Source: Candidatus Methylopumilus universalis (lineage in GTDB: Bacteria; Pseudomonadota; Gammaproteobacteria; Burkholderiales; Methylophilaceae). From it: DNA of 64,000 nt. Positions within the stretch are counted from its first letter, which is position 1. Each line of letters starts with the position of its first letter. Positions 1 to 9,528 of the stretch are shown here, one piece after another. The notes under the pieces are model-generated. The model saw nothing but the letters and a program-made list of their open reading frames with translations, was not told where the DNA came from and did not search any database. The translations under genes were made by a program, and so were the position numbers. The stretch covers positions 310,001 to 374,000 of the forward strand of contig NZ_CP040968.1 in the NCBI RefSeq assembly GCF_006365315.1. The letters are read 5' to 3'.

Positions 1-1633
1 TGCAGTAAGTTGGTTAGCATCATTAATTCTATCTTGCCCATTGTATTGATTTTCAGAAAATAGTGTTTGCATATTTAAGTCTGAAAGGCCTGTATCAAAG
101 TTGGGTAATGCAGCTTGGTCTTTATAGGGTATGTAGACATAAAATAATCTTGGCTCAAGAGTATTGGTAAAATTTTGGTTAAGAAGATTTACCGTCCTAT
201 CAAAATACATGCCGCTATCTAAAGAAACTATTGGAGTATAAATATCTTTATTATCAATACTTGAGTTATTTAAATTATAAGATCTTACATTGGCGGATAA
301 TTTTGGCTTGATATAGCCATATGTTTTTGTAAAGGGGACTGTAATGCTTGGGGTGATGCTTAAGCGACTCCCTGTAGCTTTTGTGTTGGAATCATAAGTA
401 AATTTTTCATCTCTATCAAAATAAGCCCATTGAGATTTAAAGTCTAGAATATAGCTGTCAAAATCTTTTCTCCCTGAAAGATCAAGTTGAGGCAGTCTTT
501 GGTAAGGGGAATTAGAAGCATTTGTTAAAGTTTGATATTTTTCAGTAAGAGCATTGAATTTCCAAGTATCGCCCGCATAGCTGATATTGGCTCTTTGAGG
601 TAAGTTAACAACACTCGTTACCTGAATCATCGTTGCCATATCAGAAAAATAAGCGTCATCAGAAACTTTCTGGTAATTGTAAGAAGCTGACCAGCCATTA
701 TTAAATTTGTGTTGATGTTCAAGCCTTACTAAGTATCTATTATCTTTGCCGCTCTCTTCGTCATGCTTCATAAATTGAATTTGATTTTTACCAGAATAAT
801 TTTCCTCCATATAGCGGAATTCGCCATCAGCTTGGGGACCTCTTTTGCCGAAATATCTTGCGGTCAGAGTAGCGTCCATATTAGGGGAGATATTAAAGTA
901 ATAAGGGATTTGGAAATCAAAACCACTTTTTGTTGTGGTTCCAAAAGTTGAGGCTAAAAACCCAGATTTTCTATTTTTATTTAAAGAAAAATTGATATAG
1001 GGCGTGTATAGAACAGGAAGCCCTTTAAATTCAACAACAGCATTAGAGGCATTTACACGGTCTGTTTTAGTATTAACTTCCATATTACTAGATTTTAAAT
1101 ACCAGTCATCTGAATCAGCTTCGCAGGTTGTAATCCTACCTGCTTGCAAGCGTTTCTTGTTTTCACCTTCAAAAAAGATTGCTTTGGCATCACCCCGAAA
1201 GTTATATGATCTCTTCGTAATAACAACACCATTTTTAATGACAGATTTTTCTTGCTTGTCTCCACGCTTAAAATTAAATGAAGCATCATCCATTTGCCCA
1301 GTTTCATCACTTAATTTAAGGCTGAGTTTCGAGCCACTTAGAGACATGCTTTCTAAATCAATATTTGTATTGCCTGTTGTAATGAGTTTTTCTGAAATTT
1401 CATCATATTCAATCACCTCGGCTTTAATCGTTTTATTACCTTTTTTGAGAATGGCATTCCCTTTAGCCTTCATCTTTCTATCAAGAAGAGTTTCAAAGCT
1501 ATCACCTTCAATTTCAATTGAACTTGGAGAGATTTCTGTTGATTGCTTTTGCGTCGCTAAATCTTCAGCTGACGATAACTGAGGAAGAAGAAAAAACACT
1601 AGCCATAGCGGTGAGATTGTTTTTCTAAACATG
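1..1633 (-). CDS. lptD: LPS-assembly outer-membrane protein LptD, 3' end outside window, apparent frameshift at start
   Basis: LptD is the outer-membrane beta-barrel that inserts lipopolysaccharide into the outer leaflet together with LptE. The minus-strand frame is open from base 1 up to about 1673 and reads as a signal peptide, an OstA-type periplasmic domain with the family cysteine in ITTCEADSDDWYL (about residue 170), and the start of the barrel (LPVLYTPYINFSLN onward). About 540 residues are present; the C-terminal barrel lies outside the window. The best start, ATG at 1633 giving MFRKTISPLW..., is one base out of frame with the rest because the A run (1620-1625) has six As where five would be in frame. 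The only other upstream in-frame start is GTG at 1599, which gives a poor signal peptide without basic residues. Identity is confident; the exact N-terminus is not. Confidence 0.88.
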
Positions 1634-1824
1634 GAATTTTGCTGAAGGAGCAAGTAGGGGTGCTATAGTTTTAATTTTGAATATTTCATAAACGTTAAAA
1701 TCTCATATTTTAGATATTTTATCAACTTAAATTTATTAATAATCAGGTAGTTATATAACTTACTTCATTAAGCTAATTGCTTAAAACGTACAATTTTTTT
1801 AAAAATTTATAGGTATTTTTTATT

Positions 1825-2805
1825 GTGACTCGTGAAATTCAGATTGCTACGTGGTTAAATAATACACTTAAAAATCAAGAGTATACGATAAATCCTGCTT
1901 CTTCAGATGCTAGTTTTCGTCGTTATTTCCGTATTGTTGCAAATAGTCAGTCTTATATCTTAATGGATGCTCCTCCTGATAAAGAAAATTCAAAGCCCTT
2001 TGTTGATATAGCAAATATTCTTTTTAAGGCAGGACTCAATGTGCCTAAGATCCATGAGACTGACTTAGGAAAAGGGTTTTTGTTGTTGTCAGATTTAGGC
2101 AATAACACTTACCTTGAAGTGCTTAATCATGAAAATGCATCATCGCTATATAAAGATGCTTACCTAGCACTTATTAAAATACAAAAAAATGCTGATACTT
2201 CATCGCTTAAGCTCTATGAGGATTCATTATTGATGCAAGAGCTGCAATTATTCCCTGATTGGTATCTAAAATTCCATAAATCTTATGAAATGAATGATAC
2301 GGAAAAAAATATCCTTAACTTAACTTTTGACTTACTCATCAAGAATATTCGGTCCCATGCAGAAGTTTTTGTGCATAGAGATTTTCATTCGAGAAACTTG
2401 ATGTTTTGTGATGGAGAGCAGGGCGAAAATCCAGGCATTTTAGATTTTCAAGATGCAGTGAAGGGATCTATTGTTTACGATCTCGTTTCTCTATTTAAAG
2501 ACGCTTATATTGTTTGGGAAGAAGAACAGATTATAGATTGGCTAATTCGATACTGGGAATCAGCAAAGAAAAATGGGCTTAAAGTTCAGGAGGATTTCGC
2601 AGAATTTTATAGAGATTTTGAGTGGATGGGTGTTCAAAGGCATTTAAAAGTATTAGGTATTTTTGCTCGCTTAAATTACAGAGACCATAAAGCAAATTAT
2701 TTAAACGATTTGCCAGCCGTTGAAAATTATCTTCGAAGAGCCTGTGAGCGCTATAGGGAATTGCGCCCTCTATTAAACATGATTAACAAATTAAGCTTGA
2801 TATAA
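1825..2805 (+). CDS. amgK: N-acetylmuramate/N-acetylglucosamine anomeric kinase AmgK
   Basis: AmgK phosphorylates the anomeric hydroxyl of MurNAc (and GlcNAc) recovered from peptidoglycan turnover, the first step of a salvage route that bypasses de novo UDP-MurNAc synthesis. The 326-residue protein has the aminoglycoside-phosphotransferase kinase fold: N-terminal ATP-binding lobe, catalytic loop VHRDFHSRNLM (H184, R185, D186, N191) and metal-binding DFQ at D207. The start is GTG. It is divergent from lptD and followed after 4 bases by murU, the lptD/amgK/murU arrangement known from Pseudomonas, which supports the specific assignment over a generic phosphotransferase. Only a weak promoter candidate is visible upstream (TTGCTT at 1777, TAAAAA at 1800, spacing 17). 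Confidence 0.85.
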   Translation: MTREIQIATWLNNTLKNQEYTINPASSDASFRRYFRIVANSQSYILMDAPPDKENSKPFVDIANILFKAGLNVPKIHETDLGKGFLLLSDLGNNTYLEVLNHENASSLYKDAYLALIKIQKNADTSSLKLYEDSLLMQELQLFPDWYLKFHKSYEMNDTEKNILNLTFDLLIKNIRSHAEVFVHRDFHSRNLMFCDGEQGENPGILDFQDAVKGSIVYDLVSLFKDAYIVWEEEQIIDWLIRYWESAKKNGLKVQEDFAEFYRDFEWMGVQRHLKVLGIFARLNYRDHKANYLNDLPAVENYLRRACERYRELRPLLNMINKLSLI

Positions 2806-2809
2806 CTTT

Positions 2810-3493
2810 ATGAAAGCTATGATTCTAGCAGCGGGCAAGGGCGAAAGAATGCGCCCTTTGACTGATCAAATACCAAAGCCATTATTAGAAGTAGCTGGTA
2901 AGCCATTAATAGTTTGGCATATAGAAAAATTAGCTAAGGCTCATTTTAAAGAAGTGGTCATTAATCATGCATATTTAGGCGAAATGATTGAAGCATATCT
3001 TGGCAATGGTTCAAAATGGGGCCTTAAGATTCAATATTCCAGAGAAGGTAGCCCATTAGAAACAGCAGGGGGTATAAAAAAAGCGCTAACGTTTTTGGGC
3101 GATGAGCCATTTTTAGTGGTTAATGCAGACATATTTACTGACCTAGATTACATTACATTAAAAAATATGAACTTAGATAATTTTAAAGGTCACTTAGTAA
3201 TGGTTAAAAATCCACCGCATCACATGAAAGGGGATTTTGTTTTAAAACATAACAAGATTGAACTAGAGGGGAATGATAAATTAACTTTCTCTGGCTTAGC
3301 AATTTATCGACCAGAAATTTTTGAAGAAATTAATATGGATCCTGTTGCAAAGTTAGCACCTATACTCAAGAAATTAATTGATGCAGGATGTGTTTGTGGT
3401 CAAGAGTATCGTGGGCTTTGGTTTGATATAGGCACACCAAAGAGACTGGAAGAAATTAATTTCTTTTTAAAAAATAACAATTTCAAAAGCTAA
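2810..3493 (+). CDS. murU: N-acetylmuramate-1-phosphate uridylyltransferase MurU
   Basis: MurU converts MurNAc-1-phosphate and UTP to UDP-MurNAc, completing the recycling route begun by AmgK. The 227-residue protein is a compact sugar-nucleotidyltransferase: the N-terminal LAAGKGERMRPLT loop (residues 6-18) followed by PKPLLEVAGKP binds the nucleotide, and NADIF near residue 100 supplies a metal-binding aspartate. There is no left-handed beta-helix acyltransferase domain of the GlmU kind, which fits MurU length. It follows amgK by 4 bases and precedes pepP by 7, so the three are probably co-transcribed. By sequence alone it could be another NDP-sugar pyrophosphorylase; the neighbour decides the call. 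Confidence 0.83.
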   Translation: MKAMILAAGKGERMRPLTDQIPKPLLEVAGKPLIVWHIEKLAKAHFKEVVINHAYLGEMIEAYLGNGSKWGLKIQYSREGSPLETAGGIKKALTFLGDEPFLVVNADIFTDLDYITLKNMNLDNFKGHLVMVKNPPHHMKGDFVLKHNKIELEGNDKLTFSGLAIYRPEIFEEINMDPVAKLAPILKKLIDAGCVCGQEYRGLWFDIGTPKRLEEINFFLKNNNFKS

Positions 3494-3500
3494 ATTAAAT

Positions 3501-4811
3501 ATGAACAATAGAGATTATCAAGAATTTAAAAAAAGGAGAGATGCTCTAGCCAATAAAATTGGTGATGGCATAGCTATCATTTTTAATGCTAATGAAGCAA
3601 TTAGAAATCGAGACAGTCATTACCCTTACCGATCTGATAGCTATTTTCATTATTTCTCAGGATTTAATGAGCCACAATCTGTACTTCTTATTTTGGGCGG
3701 TAAATCTCCAAAAACGATTCTATTTTGTCGCAACAAGAACGTTGATATGGAAATCTGGAATGGTTTTATATACGGACCTAAAGAAGCGAAAGAACTTTTT
3801 CTATTTGACGAAGCTTACGATATTAAATTGCTAGATGAGATTGTTTTAAAAGAAATTCCAGGACATCAAAAAATATATCATCGAATAGGTCAAGATATTC
3901 TGATTGATCAAAAAATTAATGATTGGATAAAACAATTAAGAGACAAAGGTAGAGCTGGAGTTCGGGCGCCTCATGAAATTGAGGATATTAGCCATATTGC
4001 AGATGAAATGCGACTTATAAAAAGTGATTTTGAAATTGACATGATGCGACGTTCAGCAAAGATTGCATCTTTAGCTCACAATCGAGCAATGAAATTTGTA
4101 AAGCCTCGTATGTATGAATATGAACTTGAGGCTGAAATTATGCATGAGTTTATGTCTCAAGGAATTCGTTCGCCAGCATACCAATCCATTATTGCCGCTG
4201 GGGGAAATGCATGCACATTGCATTATATTAATAACAACTCTGAGATTAAAGATGGCGATCTCATCTTAATAGACGCAGGGTGCGAGTTAGAAGGTTATGC
4301 ATCCGATATAACAAGAACATTTCCTGCAAATGGAAAATATACAAAAATACAAACAGATTTCTATCAAATGGTATTAGATGCTCAAAGCGCTGCCTTAGAA
4401 AAAATATCCCCGAAACATCATTGGAATGAGCCTCATGAGGCAGCTTTATCAGTTTTAATTGATGGTTTTAGAGATTTTGGTTTATGCCAAGGAAGCCGCG
4501 AAGAAATTTATGAAACAGGCTCCTATAAAGAATTCTACATGCATAGAACAGGGCACTGGCTGGGTCTTGATGTTCATGATGCGGGAGAATATAAAAATGT
4601 TTCAAAGGAATGGAAGCAGCTTAAACCAGGCATGACTTTAACAGTGGAACCAGGATGCTATATTAGACCGTCTTCAAAAGTACCTAAAGAGTTTTGGAAT
4701 ATTGGCATTAGAATTGAAGACGACGTCTTGGTTACGCAAGATGGGCATGAGGTGCTTACCAAAGACAGTCCAAAAAAAATAGAATCCATTGAAGCATTAA
4801 TGGCAAAATGA
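3501..4811 (+). CDS. pepP: Xaa-Pro aminopeptidase P
   Basis: Cytoplasmic metallopeptidase that removes an N-terminal residue preceding proline. The 436-residue product has the N-terminal aminopeptidase-P domain (about 1-135) and a C-terminal pita-bread M24 domain whose five dinuclear-metal ligands are all visible: D258 and D269 (IDAGCELEGYASDITRTF), H352 (HRTGHWLGLDVHD), E383 (TVEPGCYI) and E406 (IRIEDDV). Length matches the family. Its stop overlaps the ubiH start (ATGA), the same pepP-ubiH-ubiI order as in E. coli and many beta/gammaproteobacteria, so transcription and translation are likely coupled. Confidence 0.95.
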   Translation: MNNRDYQEFKKRRDALANKIGDGIAIIFNANEAIRNRDSHYPYRSDSYFHYFSGFNEPQSVLLILGGKSPKTILFCRNKNVDMEIWNGFIYGPKEAKELFLFDEAYDIKLLDEIVLKEIPGHQKIYHRIGQDILIDQKINDWIKQLRDKGRAGVRAPHEIEDISHIADEMRLIKSDFEIDMMRRSAKIASLAHNRAMKFVKPRMYEYELEAEIMHEFMSQGIRSPAYQSIIAAGGNACTLHYINNNSEIKDGDLILIDAGCELEGYASDITRTFPANGKYTKIQTDFYQMVLDAQSAALEKISPKHHWNEPHEAALSVLIDGFRDFGLCQGSREEIYETGSYKEFYMHRTGHWLGLDVHDAGEYKNVSKEWKQLKPGMTLTVEPGCYIRPSSKVPKEFWNIGIRIEDDVLVTQDGHEVLTKDSPKKIESIEALMAK

Positions 4812-5968
4812 AAAAGTCAGAATACCTCATTGTGGGGGCTGGTCCAGTCGGACTAATTTTATCTTTATTACTAGCAAAGCAAAATAAAGCTTCACATCTT
4901 TTAGAGGCAAGGAAAAAAAATGACGCACATTCAGACAAACGAGCACTAGCTCTTTCATATGGAACGAAACTGATTCTTGAAAATCTTGGAATATGGAGAT
5001 TGCTAGAAAAAAAAATTACTTCTATTCAAAGCATTCACACAAGTCAAAAAAATAGCTTTGGACGCACACTGCTATCCTCAGATGAATATAATTTACCTGC
5101 ATTAGGTTATGTTGTCTCTTATGGCGACTTATCAAAAGCTCTAGAAGATGAAATTAGTAAATCCTCATTAATAAAAGTGAGTTACGAATTTAAAGTTTCA
5201 GCTATCGAAAATAAAAAAGATAAATCTATTTTATATAGCCTGACTAAAAATTTACCTCTCGAAGCGCCACTTTTAATATTGGCTGATGGTGGAAAAAATA
5301 CGATCGATTTAATTGAAAACCTCAAAAGAAAAGAAACTAGTTATAACCATACTGCACTAGTTACGAAAGTAATTTCAGAAATCCCACCTAACAATGTGGC
5401 TTATGAAAGATTTACTTCTATGGGACCCATTGCACTTTTACCAAATGGACTAGAAGAATTTTCATTAGTTTGGACAGGTAAAGATAAAGACATTCAAGCG
5501 CTGGCTAAAAATAAAAAAAATATTTTCTTAGAAAAATTGCATGAGCACTTTGGAGATAGAGTTGGAAGATTTCTTGATTGCAAGGAATTTATTACTTTCC
5601 CATTGAAAAAAATTGTTCTTGAAGACTTTCCGAAATCCAACATAGTGGTTATCGGTAATTCCGCACAAACAATGCATCCAGTTGCTGGGCAGGGCTTTAA
5701 TACTGGCATCAGAGATGCTTATGCATTATCAAAATTAATGAATGAAACAGAGTTGGCTCATATAGGCTCCGAACCATTTGTTAATCAATATTATTCTTCT
5801 AGAAAGCTAGAGACAAAAAAGACACTTTTCTTTACGGATTCTTTGGTAAGCATTTTTTCAAATGATTTAGTTGGATTATCAATAACAAGAGGATTTAGTT
5901 TATCCCTTTTAGATAACTTTAAGCCTATTAAAAAATTCTTAGTCAACAAAATGAGTTTTGGTAGATGA
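4808..5968 (+). CDS. ubiH: UbiH-type FAD-dependent ubiquinone biosynthesis hydroxylase
   Basis: Flavoprotein monooxygenase of the UbiH/UbiF/VisC family that hydroxylates the ring of the ubiquinone precursor. The 386-residue protein begins with the FAD dinucleotide fold GAGPVG (residues 10-15), has the middle ADGG motif, and the second FAD-binding motif IGNSAQTMHPVAGQGFN with G283/N284 in the position of the usual GD. It overlaps pepP by 4 bases at the start and the next hydroxylase by 4 bases at the end. The position directly after pepP supports UbiH, but the ring position cannot be read from sequence. Confidence 0.85.
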   Translation: MKKSEYLIVGAGPVGLILSLLLAKQNKASHLLEARKKNDAHSDKRALALSYGTKLILENLGIWRLLEKKITSIQSIHTSQKNSFGRTLLSSDEYNLPALGYVVSYGDLSKALEDEISKSSLIKVSYEFKVSAIENKKDKSILYSLTKNLPLEAPLLILADGGKNTIDLIENLKRKETSYNHTALVTKVISEIPPNNVAYERFTSMGPIALLPNGLEEFSLVWTGKDKDIQALAKNKKNIFLEKLHEHFGDRVGRFLDCKEFITFPLKKIVLEDFPKSNIVVIGNSAQTMHPVAGQGFNTGIRDAYALSKLMNETELAHIGSEPFVNQYYSSRKLETKKTLFFTDSLVSIFSNDLVGLSITRGFSLSLLDNFKPIKKFLVNKMSFGR

Positions 5969-7131
5969 TTCAAGAGTCGAGTGATGTATTAATTTTAGGC
6001 TCAGGTATTGTGGGCATGGCTGCTTTAATTGCTATTGATAAATATGATATCAAGGCAACTCTATTATCAGAAACAAAAACCATCCATAAAAAAGATTTTG
6101 ATCCTAGATTTTATGCAATTACCCCAGGCGTTAAAACATGGCTGGAAAAAAATGGCGTATGGGATTTTTTGCCTAAGAAAGAAGTATCATCGGTGCGATC
6201 TATCATTGTTTATTCAGACAGGGAAAATTCATCTTTAAAATTTAATGCCGATGATGTAGGCATGAATGAGCTTGCATTTATTGTGAGCCATGTCGACATC
6301 GAAAAAGCATTTATTCACCGAATAAGCAAAATAGATTATAAGGAAATTAAAACAAACAAAGTTGAATCCTTAAGTGCCGGATTAGAAGATGTAAATCTTA
6401 TTTATGCGAATGGTAATAAATGCCAATTTAAATTAGCTATTGGCGCTGATGGTTCGAATTCTTGGGTACGCAGTCAGTCATCTATAGATTTTAAGAATAA
6501 AGATTTTGATCAGACAGCAATGATATTTAATGTTAAAACATCAAAAGCACATCAAGGGTGCGCTTATCAAAAATTTACGCATCACGGTATATTGGCATTG
6601 CTGCCCTTGCTTACCAATGAATTTTCTGTTGTCTTTTCTTTAAATAATGAGATGCTTAAAGAATATAAGAACTTAATTGATGCTAAATTCATTCAAATAC
6701 TCAAAAATGAAATAGGTGAAATTTTCGGAGATATTACTTTAATAACAAAGCGCCAATACTTTCCTTTAAATATGAAGATTAATAAATCATTAATTTCAGA
6801 TCGCATTCTACTTGTTGGAGACGCAGCTCACCAGATCCATCCACTTGCAGGCCAGGGTTTAAATTTGGGCTTAAGAGATGCAATAGAAATTGATAATTTG
6901 TTAAGTTCAAATAAAAAATATCATCATGATCTTGGATTAAAATCTTTTCTTAAAAAATATAACCGTAATAGAAAGACTGATATATTATCCTTAAGCTATT
7001 TGACGGATAAATTAAGCTCTCTCTTCACTGCTAAAAATGATTTTTTAGATTTTGTGATTAATTTTGGCCTCAATAAAATTAATCAAAATCAGTTAATTAA
7101 AAAAATTCTTATAGAAAAAGCAATTCATTAA
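5965..7131 (+). CDS. ubiI: Second UbiH/UbiI/UbiF-family ubiquinone hydroxylase
   Basis: Second FAD-dependent monooxygenase of the ubiquinone hydroxylase family, 388 residues. Visible motifs are GSGIVG (residues 12-17), GADGSNSWVR in the middle, and VGDAAHQIHPLAGQGLNLG with G285-D286. It starts inside the ubiH stop (ATGA) and ends directly against the dsbC ATG. In E. coli the corresponding gene is ubiI, which hydroxylates ring position C5, but betaproteobacteria use varied hydroxylase sets (UbiF, UbiL, UbiM, Coq7), so the ring position and symbol are tentative. Divergence from its neighbour shows this is not a recent duplicate. Confidence 0.75.
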   Translation: MIQESSDVLILGSGIVGMAALIAIDKYDIKATLLSETKTIHKKDFDPRFYAITPGVKTWLEKNGVWDFLPKKEVSSVRSIIVYSDRENSSLKFNADDVGMNELAFIVSHVDIEKAFIHRISKIDYKEIKTNKVESLSAGLEDVNLIYANGNKCQFKLAIGADGSNSWVRSQSSIDFKNKDFDQTAMIFNVKTSKAHQGCAYQKFTHHGILALLPLLTNEFSVVFSLNNEMLKEYKNLIDAKFIQILKNEIGEIFGDITLITKRQYFPLNMKINKSLISDRILLVGDAAHQIHPLAGQGLNLGLRDAIEIDNLLSSNKKYHHDLGLKSFLKKYNRNRKTDILSLSYLTDKLSSLFTAKNDFLDFVINFGLNKINQNQLIKKILIEKAIH

Positions 7132-7851
7132 ATGATAACTTTAAAAAAAATTACTGCACTTCTTTTATTATTCCCTTCTTTCTATTCCATGGCAGATGAA
7201 GTCAATTTAAAAAAGATGATTGAAGCTTCTTACCCAAAATACAAGGTTGAGAGTATCAAGAAAACTTCATACAGTGGTCTCTATGAAGTCTTTATGGGCG
7301 GTCAAATTATTTATACAGATGAAAAATTTTCATTTCTTATCGCAGAAGGCCGAATTGTTGATCCAAAAACAAAGAAGGATTTAACAGGAGAGCGTCTTGA
7401 GGATTTAACTAAAATTGATTTTTCATCGCTCCCTCTTTCCTCAGCGATTAAAACTATCAAAGGTGATGGCTCGAGGAAGCTAGTTGTATTTTCAGATGTC
7501 GATTGCCCTTTTTGCAAAAGGCTTGAGCAGAATGAATTTACACATATAAATAATATTACGATTTATACATTTCTTTTTCCTATTGAAAAATTGCATCCTG
7601 ATGCTAAGAATAAATCACGACTTATTTGGTGCGCTAAAGATCGCTCAAAAGCTTGGCTTGATTGGTCGCTTAATGAGTCACTTCCTTCAGGTAAGCCGAA
7701 TTGTGAAGCACCGACAGAGCAAGTGCTTGAATTGGGATCAAAATTAGGTATCACATCTACACCGACCCTCATTTTTTCTGATGGTAAGCGAATGCTAGGT
7801 GCTCAACCCTATAAAGAGATAGAAAAAGTATTAAACAACGTTAAATTATAA
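7132..7851 (+). CDS. dsbC: Thiol:disulfide interchange protein DsbC
   Basis: Periplasmic disulfide isomerase. The 239-residue precursor has a signal peptide (basic KK at 5-6, hydrophobic core, cleavage after A21), a short dimerisation region, then a thioredoxin-fold domain with redox pair C125-P-F-C128 in place of the E. coli CGYC, cis-proline P211 in TSTPTL, and a second cysteine pair (C167, C191) like the structural disulfide of DsbC. The ATG follows the stop of the preceding ubiquinone hydroxylase without a gap, so it belongs to the same transcript. DsbG is the main alternative; length and the second disulfide favour DsbC. Confidence 0.88.
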   Translation: MITLKKITALLLLFPSFYSMADEVNLKKMIEASYPKYKVESIKKTSYSGLYEVFMGGQIIYTDEKFSFLIAEGRIVDPKTKKDLTGERLEDLTKIDFSSLPLSSAIKTIKGDGSRKLVVFSDVDCPFCKRLEQNEFTHINNITIYTFLFPIEKLHPDAKNKSRLIWCAKDRSKAWLDWSLNESLPSGKPNCEAPTEQVLELGSKLGITSTPTLIFSDGKRMLGAQPYKEIEKVLNNVKL

Positions 7852-7873
7852 GGTTTTTTAGGCAACAAATAGC

Positions 7874-7902
7874 TTGACATTTATGACTAAACAACGTAAA
7901 AA
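7874..7902 (+). promoter_or_regulatory. Probable sigma-70 promoter of the cold-shock gene
   Basis: A perfect -35 box TTGACA (7874-7879) is followed after 17 bases by TAAAAA (7897-7902), matching four of six -10 positions. Transcription from about 7909 would give a leader of roughly 115 bases before the csp ATG, consistent with the long structured leaders of cold-shock mRNAs. The call is from sequence match only. Confidence 0.5.
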
Positions 7903-8024
7903 AGCTCCCAGGTGTTTGGTTTCGAGTTTTATTTAGCTAGCTTTAATTTATATTTAAGTAGTGCTTTAGTTCTTGATTCAAACTTTTGGGGGGCCTCCCT
8001 TGTTTAAAGTTAAGGATTTATGAA

Positions 8025-8228
8025 ATGGCAACAGGTACAGTAAAGTGGTTTAATGATTCAAAAGGTTTTGGTTTTATTACTCCTGATGATGGTGGTGATG
8101 ATTTATTTGCTCACTTCTCAGCAATCGTAGATACAGGATATAAAAGTCTTAAAGAAGGTCAAAGAGTAACTTTTGACGTTACAGACGGACCAAAAGGCAA
8201 GCAAGCTTCAAATATAAATAAAGCCTAG
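8025..8228 (+). CDS. Cold-shock-domain protein (CspA family)
   Basis: Small single-stranded nucleic-acid-binding protein that melts RNA structure. The 67-residue product is one cold-shock domain with both RNA-binding motifs: RNP1-like KGFGFI (residues 13-18) and RNP2-like DLFAHFSAI. The ATG at 8025 is preferred over the upstream in-frame GTG/ATG-type extension from 7986 because it gives the canonical [10 protein letters not shown] start and has AAGGA at 8012-8016, 8 bases upstream. The extension would add 13 unrelated residues. A perfect terminator follows. Which paralogue (CspA, CspC, CspD) cannot be decided. Confidence 0.93.
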   Translation: MATGTVKWFNDSKGFGFITPDDGGDDLFAHFSAIVDTGYKSLKEGQRVTFDVTDGPKGKQASNINKA

Positions 8229-8245
8229 TTTCAAATTGAATAAAT

Positions 8246-8271
8246 AAGCCCGCGTAAGCGGGCTTTTTTTT
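8246..8271 (+). terminator. Rho-independent terminator after csp
   Basis: An 8-bp stem (8246-8253 with 8258-8265, core GCCCGC/GCGGGC) with a GTAA loop is followed by a run of Ts on the plus strand. It sits between the convergent csp and icd genes and overlaps the icd stop by two bases, so it may also slow leftward transcription, although the minus-strand T run is poor. Confidence 0.85.
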
Positions 8272-9508
8272 ACATATAACTTATGATGGCATCAGCAAAG
8301 CTATCGGTAGATAGCGCGTCAACATTATTTAATTGTGATGAAAAATCTTGAGTAACTTTTTGAGCTACCAATGTTTTTCTAAATGCTGATAAAAGGATGC
8401 TAGCAGCCTCCGGCCATCCCATATGCCTTAACATCATTTCAGCCGAAAGAATCAGAGAGCTGGGATTGGCAATTTTTTTACCCGCAATGTTTGGGGCGGT
8501 GCCATGGGTAGCTTCAAAAATAACAGTCGAATCTGATAAATTAGCACCTGGCGCAATGCCAATGCCTCCCACTTGGGCTGCTAATGCGTCCGAAATATAG
8601 TCCCCGTTAAGATTAAGTGTAGCTACAACATCATATTCGTTAGGGTGCAGTAAAATTTCTTGCAAAAAGGCATCAGCAATGCAATCTTTGATGATGAGGC
8701 CGTTATTACATTTAAAACCAGACTTTCCTTCAATAGCTTTAGCACCAAACTCATCTCGTGCTAATTCATATCCCCATTCTTTAAATCCACCTTCAGTAAA
8801 TTTCATGATGTTGCCTTTATGTACGAGCGTGACCGATTTCTTTTTATGCTCAATAGCATATTCAATAGCTTTTTTTATTAGCCTTTGGCTTCCTTCTTTA
8901 GACACAGGTTTAATTCCTATCGCAGTTGATTCAGGGAAGCGTATTTTATTTTTAAAGCCCAACTCCGAAATCAATTGAATAATTTTCTTTGATTCCTCAG
9001 AGTAGGCCTGCCATTCAATCCCTGCGTAAATATCTTCTGTATTTTCTCTAAAAATAACCATATTAGTTTTTTCAGGATTTTTTAAGGGGCTTGGCACGCC
9101 ATCAAAGTATTCAATGGGCCTTAAGCAAACATAAAGATCAAGCCCTTGTCTTAATGCTACATTAAGTGATCTGATGCCACCACTTACGGGCGTCGTGAGG
9201 GGGCCTTTAATAGATACAACATACTCCTTCATAGCATCAAGAGTTTCTTGAGGCAGCCATGTATCTTTATCGTATGTTTTTGTAGCTTTTTCTCCAGCAT
9301 AAATTTCCATCCAAGCAATTTCTTTTTGACCGTTATAAGCTTTTAAAACGGCTTGATTGACGACTTTAAGCATTGCCGGTGTAATGTCGACACCGATGCC
9401 ATCGCCTTCAATAAATGGGATAATGGGACGATCTGGAACATTCAAAGTTGAATTTGAGTTAACAGTAATTTTTGATGCATTTTTTGGAAGATTAATTTTG
9501 TTAAGCAT
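8270..9508 (-). CDS. icd: NADP-dependent isocitrate dehydrogenase
   Basis: TCA-cycle enzyme that oxidatively decarboxylates isocitrate to 2-oxoglutarate. The 412-residue protein has the family signatures [14 protein letters not shown] near residue 33, the substrate loop with [24 protein letters not shown], the metal/substrate segment [16 protein letters not shown], and [14 protein letters not shown] near the C-terminus. Length agrees with bacterial homodimeric Icd (about 416). It is divergent from rluE with only 20 bases between the start codons, so promoters must overlap or lie in the flanking genes. Confidence 0.95.
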   Translation of the reverse strand: MLNKINLPKNASKITVNSNSTLNVPDRPIIPFIEGDGIGVDITPAMLKVVNQAVLKAYNGQKEIAWMEIYAGEKATKTYDKDTWLPQETLDAMKEYVVSIKGPLTTPVSGGIRSLNVALRQGLDLYVCLRPIEYFDGVPSPLKNPEKTNMVIFRENTEDIYAGIEWQAYSEESKKIIQLISELGFKNKIRFPESTAIGIKPVSKEGSQRLIKKAIEYAIEHKKKSVTLVHKGNIMKFTEGGFKEWGYELARDEFGAKAIEGKSGFKCNNGLIIKDCIADAFLQEILLHPNEYDVVATLNLNGDYISDALAAQVGGIGIAPGANLSDSTVIFEATHGTAPNIAGKKIANPSSLILSAEMMLRHMGWPEAASILLSAFRKTLVAQKVTQDFSSQLNNVDALSTDSFADAIISYM

Positions 9509-9528
9509 TCATACTCACTTTTATTTTA

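Noticed and set aside
1004-1582. Long plus-strand frame opposite lptD
   Set aside because: It is antisense to a clear LptD reading frame and resembles no family I know.
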